From: Conexivisphaerales archaeon
Lineage (GTDB): Archaea; Thermoproteota; Nitrososphaeria; Conexivisphaerales; DTJL01
Assembly: GCA_038728585.1 (NCBI GenBank)
Contig: JAVYTR010000009.1
Coordinates: forward strand, 18,601-82,600
DNA length: 64,000 nucleotides
Reading direction: 5' to 3'
Position numbers and translations under genes: made by a program. This document shows, piece by piece, positions 25,119-33,105 of this stretch. The notes beneath the pieces are model-generated. The model was not told the DNA's origin. It searched no databases and saw only the letters and a program-made list of their open reading frames with translations. Each line of letters begins with the position of its first letter. Positions within the stretch are counted from its first letter, which is position 1.

Positions 25119-26349
25119 AGATAGCAAGGAGAGAAGAGAAGCAGGAGCGGGGCTGATGGAGTACTCTCCAGAGAACCTTGTTCCGTTTGGACCGGTTCAT
25201 CCATCCCTAAAAGAACCGGAGTACTTCAAGCTGATCCTTGAAGGGGAGAAGATAGTTGAAGTCTATCCAAGGATTGGTTATGTCCACAGGGGGATAGAGA
25301 GGGCGGCCCAGGACAGGACATGGGTTAAGAACATATACCTCTTCGAAAGGATCTGCGGTATCTGTAGCTTTGCCCACAGTTTGGCCTACACAGAGGGGAC
25401 AGAATCCCTTACGGAATTTCAGATTCCGTTGAGGGCCAAGTATCTGAGGCTGATTATAGCTGAGCTTGAGAGAATTCACAGTCATTTACTCTGGCTGGGT
25501 CTGGTAGGATACTGGACAGGTTTTGATACCCTCTTCATGTGGATCTGGAAGGATAGGGAGCATATTCTTGACCTGCTTGAAGCAATCACAGGGAACAGGG
25601 TTCACAAGTCTTTTTCAACACTCGGCGGTGTAAGAAAGGACCTCACTCCTGGCCTTGCTGAAAAGCTGAAGCATGAGACCAGATTCATAACAGAAAGGGC
25701 GAGATACTACGAAGAGCTTCTACATACAGAGGAGACGCTGATAAGCAGAACAAGGGGGGTGGGTAATCTTACCAAGCAGGTTGCGGAGAGACTCTGTCCT
25801 GTTGGACCATTATTACGCTGCTCTGGCATTGCGAGGGATGTGAGAAAAGAGGACCCATATGCAGCATACGAATACGTCCAGCCAGACGTTAAGACATCGA
25901 ATGCAGGTGATGTCGAATCTCTTCTTTCTATAAGGCTTGCTGAAGTGGTGGATTCGTGCAGGATGATTGACGAAGCACTAGAAAGACTACCAGAAGGTCA
26001 GATAAGAATTCCTTTCCCCAGAATCATACCTAGGGGAGATGCGTATTTCCATGTAGAGGCTCCAAGAGGCGAGCTCTTCTACTTCATAAGGTCTCTAGGT
26101 ATGGCGAAGCCCGAAAGGGTCAAAATAAGGACACCAACATTAGCAAATCTCCTGACGGCAGCCGAGATGCTTAAGGGAAGACCACTTGCAGATGTGCCTG
26201 TAGTTCTGACCGGTATCGACCCATGCTTCGGCTGCATGGATAGAATCACTGTTATAGATGTAGACAAGAGCAAGGAATGGTCCGTCAGCGGGGAAGAGCT
26301 CAGAATATACGGAATAGAATACTACAAGAGGAAGGTGGGCAGATGTTGA
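25111..26349 (+). CDS. Group 4 [NiFe] hydrogenase large (catalytic) subunit, NuoD/HycE-like
   Basis: Holds the nickel-iron active site for proton reduction or hydrogen oxidation. Both metal-ligand motifs are intact: RICGICSFAH (Cys82, Cys85, His89) and DPCFGCMDR (Cys372, Cys375). True complex I and F420H2 dehydrogenase NuoD subunits have lost these cysteines. A tail of 37 residues follows the second motif and may be the part removed by the protease encoded at 23357. Start is TTG overlapping the nuoC stop; an ATG at 25156 is an alternative. Everything else matches the 49-kDa family fold. Confidence 0.92.
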   Translation: MSEDSKERREAGAGLMEYSPENLVPFGPVHPSLKEPEYFKLILEGEKIVEVYPRIGYVHRGIERAAQDRTWVKNIYLFERICGICSFAHSLAYTEGTESLTEFQIPLRAKYLRLIIAELERIHSHLLWLGLVGYWTGFDTLFMWIWKDREHILDLLEAITGNRVHKSFSTLGGVRKDLTPGLAEKLKHETRFITERARYYEELLHTEETLISRTRGVGNLTKQVAERLCPVGPLLRCSGIARDVRKEDPYAAYEYVQPDVKTSNAGDVESLLSIRLAEVVDSCRMIDEALERLPEGQIRIPFPRIIPRGDAYFHVEAPRGELFYFIRSLGMAKPERVKIRTPTLANLLTAAEMLKGRPLADVPVVLTGIDPCFGCMDRITVIDVDKSKEWSVSGEELRIYGIEYYKRKVGRC

Positions 26350-27317
26350 ACCTTCTGCAGCTAATTCAGATCCTTGTCTTTCCTGGCCTTACGTTCTTTG
26401 TATGGGTCGCATTTGCGTTCGAATGGCTGGAGAGAAAGACGGCAGCAAGAATGCAGGGTAGAGTAGGGCCTATGGTTGCTGGTCCCTTTGGGTTGTTGCA
26501 GCCCGTTGCTGATTTCTTCAAGCTTGCATCAAAGGAGATTATAATCCCCAGGCATTCAGAGAATTTTGTACTGTCATGGGGGCCACCCTTGTACTTTGCA
26601 GCACCAGCTATAGGCAGTATATTCATACCAGTTCTCAGCTCCAGCTCTACAATCAATCATCCTCTAGACGTTCTCTTCGTGCTCTTTATCCTGACTTTTT
26701 CGACACTGATGGCTTCTCTTTTGGGTTATTCTACTGCAGGAAGGTTCTCTACCATAGCTGTAGGAAGGCTGGTGGTTCAGTATACGAGTTATGAAATACC
26801 GCTGATCCTTTCAGTCATTTCCCCTGCGATTCTTGCAAAGAGCCTTTCGATGAGCTCCGTAGTTGCTGCACAGTCTCAGCGGTGGTTCGTAATCTCCTCT
26901 CCTCTTGCTTTTGCAGTCTTCATAATAGCCTCGCTGGCAGAGCTGGAAAAGCCTCCGTTTGACATACCGAGTGCGAAGACGGAAATAGTGGCAGGCTGGA
27001 TGACAGACTTTTCCGGAAATGCTCTTGCTTACATCAAGCTGACAAAGAGCCTCAGCTATGTATTTCTTTCTGCTCTAGCTGTAACACTGTTTCTGGGCGG
27101 GCCGAACGGGCCAGTACTCTTTGAAGATTCGATTCTTCAGTACGCTCTCAACGCCTTCTACTTCACGACAAAGCTCTTCTTAGTTGGCTTCTTGATCTTC
27201 GCAATAAAGACAGCGCTTGCAAGGATAAGAATCGACCAGGCGGCAGAGCTTTTCTGGACAGTTCTCACTCCACTCAGCCTCATTCAGGTTGGTCTGGCTG
27301 TACTACTAGGGTGGTAA
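26343..27317 (+). CDS. nuoH: NuoH/HycD-like membrane subunit
   Basis: Eight-helix membrane subunit that anchors the peripheral arm and forms the entry of the ion or proton path. Recognisable blocks are FAFEWLERKTAARMQGRVGP in the first loop, PVADFFKLASKE, and LAELEKPPFDIPSAKTEIVAGW, with the acidic residues typical of NuoH. Start is the ATG at 26343, overlapping the large-subunit stop by 7 bases, with AAGGTGG just before it. 324 residues is normal. Confidence 0.93.
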   Translation: MLNLLQLIQILVFPGLTFFVWVAFAFEWLERKTAARMQGRVGPMVAGPFGLLQPVADFFKLASKEIIIPRHSENFVLSWGPPLYFAAPAIGSIFIPVLSSSSTINHPLDVLFVLFILTFSTLMASLLGYSTAGRFSTIAVGRLVVQYTSYEIPLILSVISPAILAKSLSMSSVVAAQSQRWFVISSPLAFAVFIIASLAELEKPPFDIPSAKTEIVAGWMTDFSGNALAYIKLTKSLSYVFLSALAVTLFLGGPNGPVLFEDSILQYALNAFYFTTKLFLVGFLIFAIKTALARIRIDQAAELFWTVLTPLSLIQVGLAVLLGW

Positions 27318-27320
27318 AAA

Positions 27321-27716
27321 ATGTTCAGAAGGAGAATAGGCAAAGCGATGGGAGAAATGTTCAGGACTGCAATGCAGCAGCCTGTAACCGTAAAATATCC
27401 GTTTGGTCCTGTAATAGTTGCAGAGAGGTTCAGAGGAAAACTCGAGATAGACCCGGTCAAGTGCACCGGGTGTGGAGTATGTGAGATAGTCTGTCCTGCC
27501 GGGGTTATAACGATGGCGCATGTGGGCAAAAGAAAGATAGGCGACAGAGAGATAGAAGTCAAGAAGCCTGTCTTCGACTTGTACTCATGCATATCTTGCG
27601 GTCAGTGCGTCGATGACTGCAGGTTCGGAGCTCTGGCTTTGACAAATAACTTTGAGCTCGCAGTGTTTGATAAGAATTCCCTTGTGATGAAGAAGGCGTT
27701 GAAAGTTGTACAATGA
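27321..27716 (+). CDS. nuoI: NuoI/HycF-like polyferredoxin subunit
   Basis: Electron-transfer subunit with two [4Fe-4S] clusters. The cysteine sets are CTGCGVCEIVCP and CISCGQCVDDC, the second followed by RFG in place of the usual Pro. Electrons probably enter from ferredoxin here, because no NADH or F420 module genes (NuoE, F, G or FpoF) are present in the operon. 131 residues. Its end overlaps the nuoJ-type gene by 11 bases. Confidence 0.92.
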   Translation: MFRRRIGKAMGEMFRTAMQQPVTVKYPFGPVIVAERFRGKLEIDPVKCTGCGVCEIVCPAGVITMAHVGKRKIGDREIEVKKPVFDLYSCISCGQCVDDCRFGALALTNNFELAVFDKNSLVMKKALKVVQ

Positions 27717-28185
27717 GATAATCATAACCTCTCTTTGTGCTGGTTTACTGCTTACTTCGTTCTTTGGCCTTGCTTCCAAAAAGGTCTCTACAACGCTGAT
27801 AATGCTGTTTTATTCGAGTATATTCCTCGGAATAATTCTGACAGTTTTAGGCGATGCACTGCTCGGCCTTCTTCACATGGTCACCTACGCAGGAGCTCTT
27901 TCCGTGATGCTCCTATCCGTCATTCTGATAACGGGTCAATCAGACCTTTCTTTGCATTCGAGAAGTGCAGCAAAGGTTGCAGGTGCAGTAGCGATAGCCA
28001 TAGCTGCAGTCGCATCATTCCTTATGTTTGACAGCTCTGGAGCACTACAGGTCTTTCCACAGGATGTTTCGCTCCAGCTCTTTTCCTTCCTCTGGCAGTT
28101 CAGACCGTGGGACCTGCTGATCCTGGTCATGCTGTTCATGTCTTCGATGCTTGTCCTTGTGAATCTATTCTCCAAGGGTGATTGA
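27706..28185 (+). CDS. nuoJ: NuoJ-like membrane subunit
   Basis: Five-helix membrane subunit of the complex I arm. It shows the typical LLGLLHMVTYAGALSVMLLSVI helix, where the pi-bulge and conserved Tyr-Ala-Gly occur in NuoJ. The C-terminal helix LLILVMLFMSSMLVLVNLF ends the protein. Start is TTG inside the nuoI end. NuoJ is absent from small group 4 hydrogenases, so its presence makes the complex more like complex I. Confidence 0.88.
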   Translation: MYNEIIITSLCAGLLLTSFFGLASKKVSTTLIMLFYSSIFLGIILTVLGDALLGLLHMVTYAGALSVMLLSVILITGQSDLSLHSRSAAKVAGAVAIAIAAVASFLMFDSSGALQVFPQDVSLQLFSFLWQFRPWDLLILVMLFMSSMLVLVNLFSKGD

Positions 28186-28501
28186 ATTGTCTTTTGAGCA
28201 AACAATTCTCTATGTAACAGGCATAGCTTTAATCATGATGGGAACGTTTTCAATATTTGCGTCGAAAAATCTGATAAAGAGCATAATTTCATACCAGACA
28301 GTTGTCTTCGGCGTCAACCTATCTCTTTTTGCTTCCAGCTTATCGTTCACAGGTGCACAGAGGCTACTCGGTGATACGTTCGTCTTCATCTCAATAGTTG
28401 TAGGCGCTGCAGTAGAGGCAGCAGGATTGGCAATAATCATAACGGTCTTCCGCAAATTCAAGACTCTAAACCCTGCAGAAATCAGGAGGCTTATGCATTG
28501 A
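28178..28501 (+). CDS. nuoK: NuoK-like membrane subunit
   Basis: A 107-residue three-helix protein. The last helix carries VVGAAVEAAGLAIIITVF, the NuoK signature with the membrane-embedded glutamate, and helix 2 carries KSIISYQTVVFGVNLSL. It lines the proton path between NuoJ and NuoN. Start is GTG at 28178, or TTG at 28187 after the nuoJ stop. The end overlaps the nuoL-type gene in a TTGA arrangement. Confidence 0.9.
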   Translation: MIELSFEQTILYVTGIALIMMGTFSIFASKNLIKSIISYQTVVFGVNLSLFASSLSFTGAQRLLGDTFVFISIVVGAAVEAAGLAIIITVFRKFKTLNPAEIRRLMH

Positions 28502-30222
28502 ATGAGCTCTTCTTCCTTGCCCCATGGCTTGTCTGGCTTCTACCTCTTTCATCAGTTCCCTTTGCCCCTTTAGTTGCCAGGCTGGGTCATAAGCCAGTAT
28601 GGATATATAGCTTGGCTGTATCTATGGCCTCGCTCGTCTTTGCTTCAGTAAGTGCATACACCTATCATGCTGCTACCTCTTCTTCGATTGCAGAGTGGGT
28701 TTCTCTTCTCTCTGTTCAAATTCAGATAGATGTAGACGGTCTTTCTTTGCTGATCTCTCTGCTGGTCTCGTTTCTGGTTACCCTAGTGCTGATATATTCC
28801 CTTTCATACATAAAGACAGGGTATGCAAGGTACTACTCTCTGATTCTTCTCTTTGCAGGTTCTATGCTCGGGCTCGTGATGGCAGGTAATCTGATACAGT
28901 TTTATTTCTTCTGGGAGCTGGTTGGAATCTGCTCTGCCTTGCTGATAGCATTCTGGTATGAAAGCGACAAGGCAAGAAAGGCAGGGATGAAGGCATTCAT
29001 AGTGACAAGAATAGGTGATGCTTCACTTCTTCTGGCAATATTCGTAGCCTATTCACTTTTAGGAGTTACCAGCTTTTCAGGTATTCTTTCCAGTTTTGCA
29101 AGCCTGCCCAAAAATTATGTATTGCTGTTTGGAATTCTTGCTTTCATAGGAGCCATGGGCAAGTCTGCTCAGGTACCTCTACATGGATGGCTGCCCGATG
29201 CAATGGAGGGTCCGACAACAGTCTCCGCTCTGATTCACGCTGCCACAATGGTCAATGCAGGAGTGTATCTTATCATAAGGCTTGCGCCCATGTATTACTC
29301 AAACACGATTCTTTCCTCCATGGTCTTAGCAATAGGTCTGCTCAGCGCCTTTGTAGGAGGGCTTGGCGCTCTTGGCTCAGATGATGTGAAGCGTGTTCTT
29401 GCTTATTCGACGATCAGCCAGCTCGGGCTGATGTTCGTTGCAATAGGGCTGAATACAGCCTCTTCTGCAACCTATCACCTAATTTCTCAGGGCCTCTTCA
29501 AGGCTCTCGGCTTTCTTTCGGCTGGTGCAGTCATAGAGAGCTTAGGAACCAGAGACATGAACGAAATGGGTGGATTATGGAGGTCGATGAAGATAACATA
29601 CTCTGGATTCCTTCTTTCAGTCTTGGCTATGTCAGGACTGCCACCTTTGGTCGGGTTCTGGAGCAAAGAATCAATCATTTCAGCTTCGGGAGAAGGTCCT
29701 CTCTTCTACACACTTCTGGTCTCGTCGATACTTACAGCCTCCTACTCCTTCCGTGCACTTTTGAAGGTCTTTCATGGTCGGGCCAAAAGCATAGTTGAAT
29801 CAAAGGACCCTCATCCAAGCATGTCTCTGCCTATCATCATCCTTTCAGTATCAGTTGTTATTGCATGGCTACCTCTAGAAATGCAAAACCTCGTTGCCTT
29901 CAGTTCTCTTCTTCCTTTGCCAGCCTACTATACTTCAATTCTGGCCATAGTCATTGGCTTCGCACCATGCCTGCTCGCATACCAGCTGTACTCCGCTAGG
30001 ATGAAAGAAATCATGATGACAAACTTGATTTTGCAAAGATTGAAGGGATTGCTCCGTGGTGGTCTGGGCTTTGATTCATTTTACAGCAATGTAGCTATTT
30101 CATTCAGCTCGATTGCAAAGGCTGTGGCTAGAATACAATCAGGAATTCTTCAGTACAACGTTGCGCTCATCTTCGCGGCTCTATTCATCCTTCTGCTTCT
30201 TGGGGCGGTGCATCTGATATGA
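28498..30222 (+). CDS. nuoL: NuoL-like antiporter subunit
   Basis: Large proton- or sodium-pumping membrane subunit related to Mrp antiporters. Key segments are FFWELVGICSALLIAFW with the pumping glutamate, GAMGKSAQVPLHGWLPDAMEGP (shortened motif KSAQVPLHGWLPDAM), and VSALIHAATMVNAGVYL. The C-terminal part has the extra helices of NuoL. 574 residues. Start TTG overlaps nuoK, and the stop overlaps the next gene by 4 bases. Confidence 0.92.
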   Translation: MNELFFLAPWLVWLLPLSSVPFAPLVARLGHKPVWIYSLAVSMASLVFASVSAYTYHAATSSSIAEWVSLLSVQIQIDVDGLSLLISLLVSFLVTLVLIYSLSYIKTGYARYYSLILLFAGSMLGLVMAGNLIQFYFFWELVGICSALLIAFWYESDKARKAGMKAFIVTRIGDASLLLAIFVAYSLLGVTSFSGILSSFASLPKNYVLLFGILAFIGAMGKSAQVPLHGWLPDAMEGPTTVSALIHAATMVNAGVYLIIRLAPMYYSNTILSSMVLAIGLLSAFVGGLGALGSDDVKRVLAYSTISQLGLMFVAIGLNTASSATYHLISQGLFKALGFLSAGAVIESLGTRDMNEMGGLWRSMKITYSGFLLSVLAMSGLPPLVGFWSKESIISASGEGPLFYTLLVSSILTASYSFRALLKVFHGRAKSIVESKDPHPSMSLPIIILSVSVVIAWLPLEMQNLVAFSSLLPLPAYYTSILAIVIGFAPCLLAYQLYSARMKEIMMTNLILQRLKGLLRGGLGFDSFYSNVAISFSSIAKAVARIQSGILQYNVALIFAALFILLLLGAVHLI

Positions 30223-31655
30223 TCTTTGTTGTAACACTTACCGAGATCCTTTTCACTTCATCTGCTGCATGCCTTGGACTTGACTTCTTTTCGAAGAAAC
30301 TTGGCAGGTATAGGCCCTACGCAATAGGCATTTTTACAACAGCAGCCCTTCTTCTCTCTTTGGCAATCATGCTCTTGAACTGGTCCAGTTATTTGGGGAA
30401 GACAATCACATCCCAGCCGGTTGCTTCTGCATATTCATCGATTTTCCTCTCTGACAGCTACACACTCTTCATCATCTTTCTTGTTCTGATAATATCGATT
30501 GCTTCTTCAGTCTATTCAGCATTTTGGCTCAAACCTGAAAGCAACGTGGGTCCCTACTTCTCTCTGCTTCTTGTACTCACCTGCTCTATCATAGGGGTTG
30601 CATCTGCAGGAGACCTGCTGACGCTATTTCTCTTCTGGGAAGGCATGAGTCTAGCCTCCTACGGCCTTGTCAGCTTCAGGAAGAACTACGAATTTGCACT
30701 CGAAGCTTCCCTGAAGTATTTCTTCATAGTTGGCCTAGGTAGCCTTGTAGCTCTTTTCGGCATATCGATCATATACTCCCTTACAGGTAATCTTCAGCTT
30801 GCTTCACTTGGGTTGCTCGATATGTCGAATCCGCTATCGTCTTTGGCTCTTGCTATGACGGTACTAGGTTTCGGTGCAGAGGCTGCGGTTGTGCCATTAC
30901 ACACATGGCTCCCAGACGTCTACTCTGCAGCTTCGTCTCCTGTTGTTACGATGATTTCTGGCACGGTAACAGCGATGGGGGTCTTGGGACCTTTCAAGAT
31001 CCTTCAACCTTTAGCATTAACTTCATCTGGTTCTCCACTCAGCTTCAGGTTGCTTCTGATTCTGGTTAGTTTATTTACTATGCTGATAGGCAACCTTGGA
31101 GGGCTCTACCAGACAAACCTGAGAAGAATGCTTGGATACAGTTCGATCGCCCAGACAGGCTATTTGCTGTCTGCACTTTCAACATTCAGCTCAGCTGGGC
31201 TTGTAGCAGTGATATTCCTGATATGGAACCATGGAGTCCTCAAATCTAGTTTCTTTGCTCTGTCAGGTTCTGTTGAGGAAGGATATGAAGGCGCAGACTT
31301 CGAAAGACTAAGAGGGATAGGGAAGCAGAGCAAGCTCCTTGGAACACTTTTCACTCTGTCATCGCTCGGGATGGTAGGCGCGCCTCCTTTCGGTCTCTTC
31401 TGGGGTGAACTGCTGATAGTTGAATCGCTCGTCCTTGCAGGGGGGCCTTATTTGCTGCTAGCTGCAGCTGTTGCTCTGAACATAGTGGTCTCGATTGGCT
31501 ACTACTACAGGGTGATAAACACGGTGGTATTTGGAGAACCCTCTTCAAGCACCTCAGGATACAGAGCAGACCTTCTCTCTGTATCGTTGCTCCTCCTTTC
31601 CATCAGTCTGATGACTGGGCTGATGCCCCAGCTGTTCCTTGGCCTCATTACATGA
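30219..31655 (+). CDS. nuoN: NuoN/NuoM-like antiporter subunit
   Basis: Second antiporter-type pumping subunit (478 residues). It contains LFLFWEGMSLASYGLVSF with the key glutamate, FALEASLKYFFIVGLGS as in NuoN, the EAAVVPLHTWLPDVYSAASSP channel segment, and LRRMLGYSSIAQTGYLLS. Only two such subunits (L and N types) are encoded here, where complex I has three. It is the last membrane gene of the operon. Confidence 0.9.
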   Translation: MIFVVTLTEILFTSSAACLGLDFFSKKLGRYRPYAIGIFTTAALLLSLAIMLLNWSSYLGKTITSQPVASAYSSIFLSDSYTLFIIFLVLIISIASSVYSAFWLKPESNVGPYFSLLLVLTCSIIGVASAGDLLTLFLFWEGMSLASYGLVSFRKNYEFALEASLKYFFIVGLGSLVALFGISIIYSLTGNLQLASLGLLDMSNPLSSLALAMTVLGFGAEAAVVPLHTWLPDVYSAASSPVVTMISGTVTAMGVLGPFKILQPLALTSSGSPLSFRLLLILVSLFTMLIGNLGGLYQTNLRRMLGYSSIAQTGYLLSALSTFSSAGLVAVIFLIWNHGVLKSSFFALSGSVEEGYEGADFERLRGIGKQSKLLGTLFTLSSLGMVGAPPFGLFWGELLIVESLVLAGGPYLLLAAAVALNIVVSIGYYYRVINTVVFGEPSSSTSGYRADLLSVSLLLLSISLMTGLMPQLFLGLIT

Positions 31656-31703
31656 GTTGAGGTTAGACTTAAAAGAGGTCAAAACATATTAGAGTGCAGT
31701 CTG

Positions 31704-32042
31704 GTGTTGTTGTTGAAAAGGTCTAGGCTGATAGCTGACATAAGCAGTTTTGAGCAGGCGGAAAGGGTCGAAACAACAATAAAGACAGGCTACTCTGAAC
31801 CAATACTCGAAAACTTGGCTCAATGGATAGCTGTTGAGGAAGACTTGGTTAGCAGCTACGAACAGATGAAGGACACTCTGGAGACTGCTGAATCAAGACG
31901 ACTGGCTGGGAAGCTTGCTGAGGATTCAAAAGAATTGATACATCAGCTGCACGAACTGCAATCCAAGCTTGTCATTCTTGACGAAAGGCAGGCTCAGAGG
32001 ATCAAGGAAGTTTCTGTACATATCAAACAGAAACCTATCTAA
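31704..32042 (+). CDS. Small helical protein, possibly ferritin/rubrerythrin-like
   Basis: A 112-residue, almost wholly helical and charged protein that I cannot name with certainty. Residues 43-95 have the helix-turn-helix pattern of a rubrerythrin half-bundle: IAVEEDLVSSYEQM, then LAEDSKELIHQLHEL with Glu and His placed as in ferritin-like iron sites. Start is a TTG among three successive TTG codons. It lies 48 bp after the nuoN-type gene and overlaps the convergent DUF6390-like gene by 8 bases, so it may be part of the hydrogenase unit. Confidence 0.55.
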   Translation: MLLLKRSRLIADISSFEQAERVETTIKTGYSEPILENLAQWIAVEEDLVSSYEQMKDTLETAESRRLAGKLAEDSKELIHQLHELQSKLVILDERQAQRIKEVSVHIKQKPI

Positions 32043-32811
32043 ACACAGTTTTCAGTTTTGTCATCATTTTATTGACTTTATCCAAGTCGTAGACTGTGTA
32101 GGCCTCTATGTTCCTAGCTTGAGCCTCTGTCAGCCTCTGGCAAGCAAAATTCCAGTGAATCGACACCTTTTCGCCCGTCTTTAGTCTCGTGAAAGAGTCG
32201 ATGCTCCCGTCATATCTCACTCTTGTGATGACAGGCTTTGCCAAAGATATTCCTCTTTCATCCTTCACCAGTGGCCTTCTGAGAACTACAAGCTCTTTAC
32301 GCCGTATCTCCTTCACTTCCCCACATGAGACCCTGCAGTTATCCATCTGCTCTACTATTCTTTTTTCACTTTCGACGGTCGGACCTCCTTTCACCATCGG
32401 AAAAGCCAGACTCATCATAACGTACATCGTGTGATGAGGGAGCAAGTCTGCTTCCCCAGCTTTGAATACCTTCTTCACAGCTTCCCTGTCTCTTCTCTTG
32501 AGCGTTGAATGTGTAAACCTGTAGAAATCTTCAACCCTTACCTTCTCCAGAAGCCTGTTTCCTATCCAGTATGCCTCAGGTACCTCATAGTCGAAGACAT
32601 CTTTGCCAGTTGATTCAGCTATCATGCGAATGAAAGGATAAGCAGCTTCAAACTTCATCAGGTCAGAAATCAATTGTTCAGAGACCTTGCCTTCTTGCAG
32701 GTGCTCAAGTATTCTCCCTCCTTCATCAGGGCCGCAAAATCCCAAGCTGTTCGGCATGTAAGCATGCTTGGCATGCAGAATTATCCCTTCCTTCTTCTCT
32801 TTTATCTTCAT
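32035..32811 (-). CDS. DUF6390-like hydrogenase-associated protein
   Basis: A 258-residue soluble protein. It begins with a short lysine-rich lead then HAKHAYMPNSLGFCGPDEG, the N-terminal pattern of the uncharacterised DUF6390 family, which I recall as a neighbour of hydrogenase genes. Later it has SIHWNFACQRLTEAQ and several histidines and cysteines that might bind metal (FTHSTLKRR, LLPHHTMYVMM). The ATG at 32811 overlaps the hypC stop (ATGA), so the two are translated together. The frame is open further to 32862 inside hypC. Function unknown, presumably in hydrogenase maturation. Confidence 0.7.
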   Translation of the reverse strand: MKIKEKKEGIILHAKHAYMPNSLGFCGPDEGGRILEHLQEGKVSEQLISDLMKFEAAYPFIRMIAESTGKDVFDYEVPEAYWIGNRLLEKVRVEDFYRFTHSTLKRRDREAVKKVFKAGEADLLPHHTMYVMMSLAFPMVKGGPTVESEKRIVEQMDNCRVSCGEVKEIRRKELVVLRRPLVKDERGISLAKPVITRVRYDGSIDSFTRLKTGEKVSIHWNFACQRLTEAQARNIEAYTVYDLDKVNKMMTKLKTVFR

Positions 32812-33056
32812 CTGACACCTGCTCCCTGAGCTGAAGCAATGGCTCTTCTCAGCTCCCTCCATGCTTCTCTTCTCTTCTTCGCCTCTCTTTCACTTAACTT
32901 TGCTAGGGCGATACTGCCAAAGACCTCAACAAAACAACCTCTCTTGACCTTGAGCATAGATACATCAATCCCGTCAGAGACTCTTCCATCAAAGAACTCA
33001 ACTCTCGCCATCTTACCTTCTGCTAACAGAACCTTACCGACGCGAGAGATGCACAT
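32808..33056 (-). CDS. hypC: Hydrogenase maturation chaperone HypC
   Basis: Carries the iron-dicyano-carbonyl unit from HypD to the hydrogenase large subunit. The start MCISRVGKVLL has the essential cysteine right after the initiator Met, which fixes the start at 33056 although the frame is open to 33137. The body (ARVEFFDGRVSDGIDVSML, VEVFGSIALAKL) is the OB-type HypC fold, followed by a basic helical tail of 25 residues that is longer than usual. TATA-like bases at 33078-33087 precede it. HypD, E, F and B are not in this window. Confidence 0.88.
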   Translation of the reverse strand: MCISRVGKVLLAEGKMARVEFFDGRVSDGIDVSMLKVKRGCFVEVFGSIALAKLSEREAKKRREAWRELRRAIASAQGAGVR

Positions 33057-33105
33057 CAACACTAAATAGCAGGATAGGATATAAAATTCTTTTGAAGTAT
33101 CCAAA

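Noticed and set aside
25111..26349. Calling the complex a NADH:quinone oxidoreductase (complex I) from its NuoD
   Set aside because: Both CxxC nickel-ligand motifs and the maturation protease point to a hydrogenase, and NuoE/F/G are missing.
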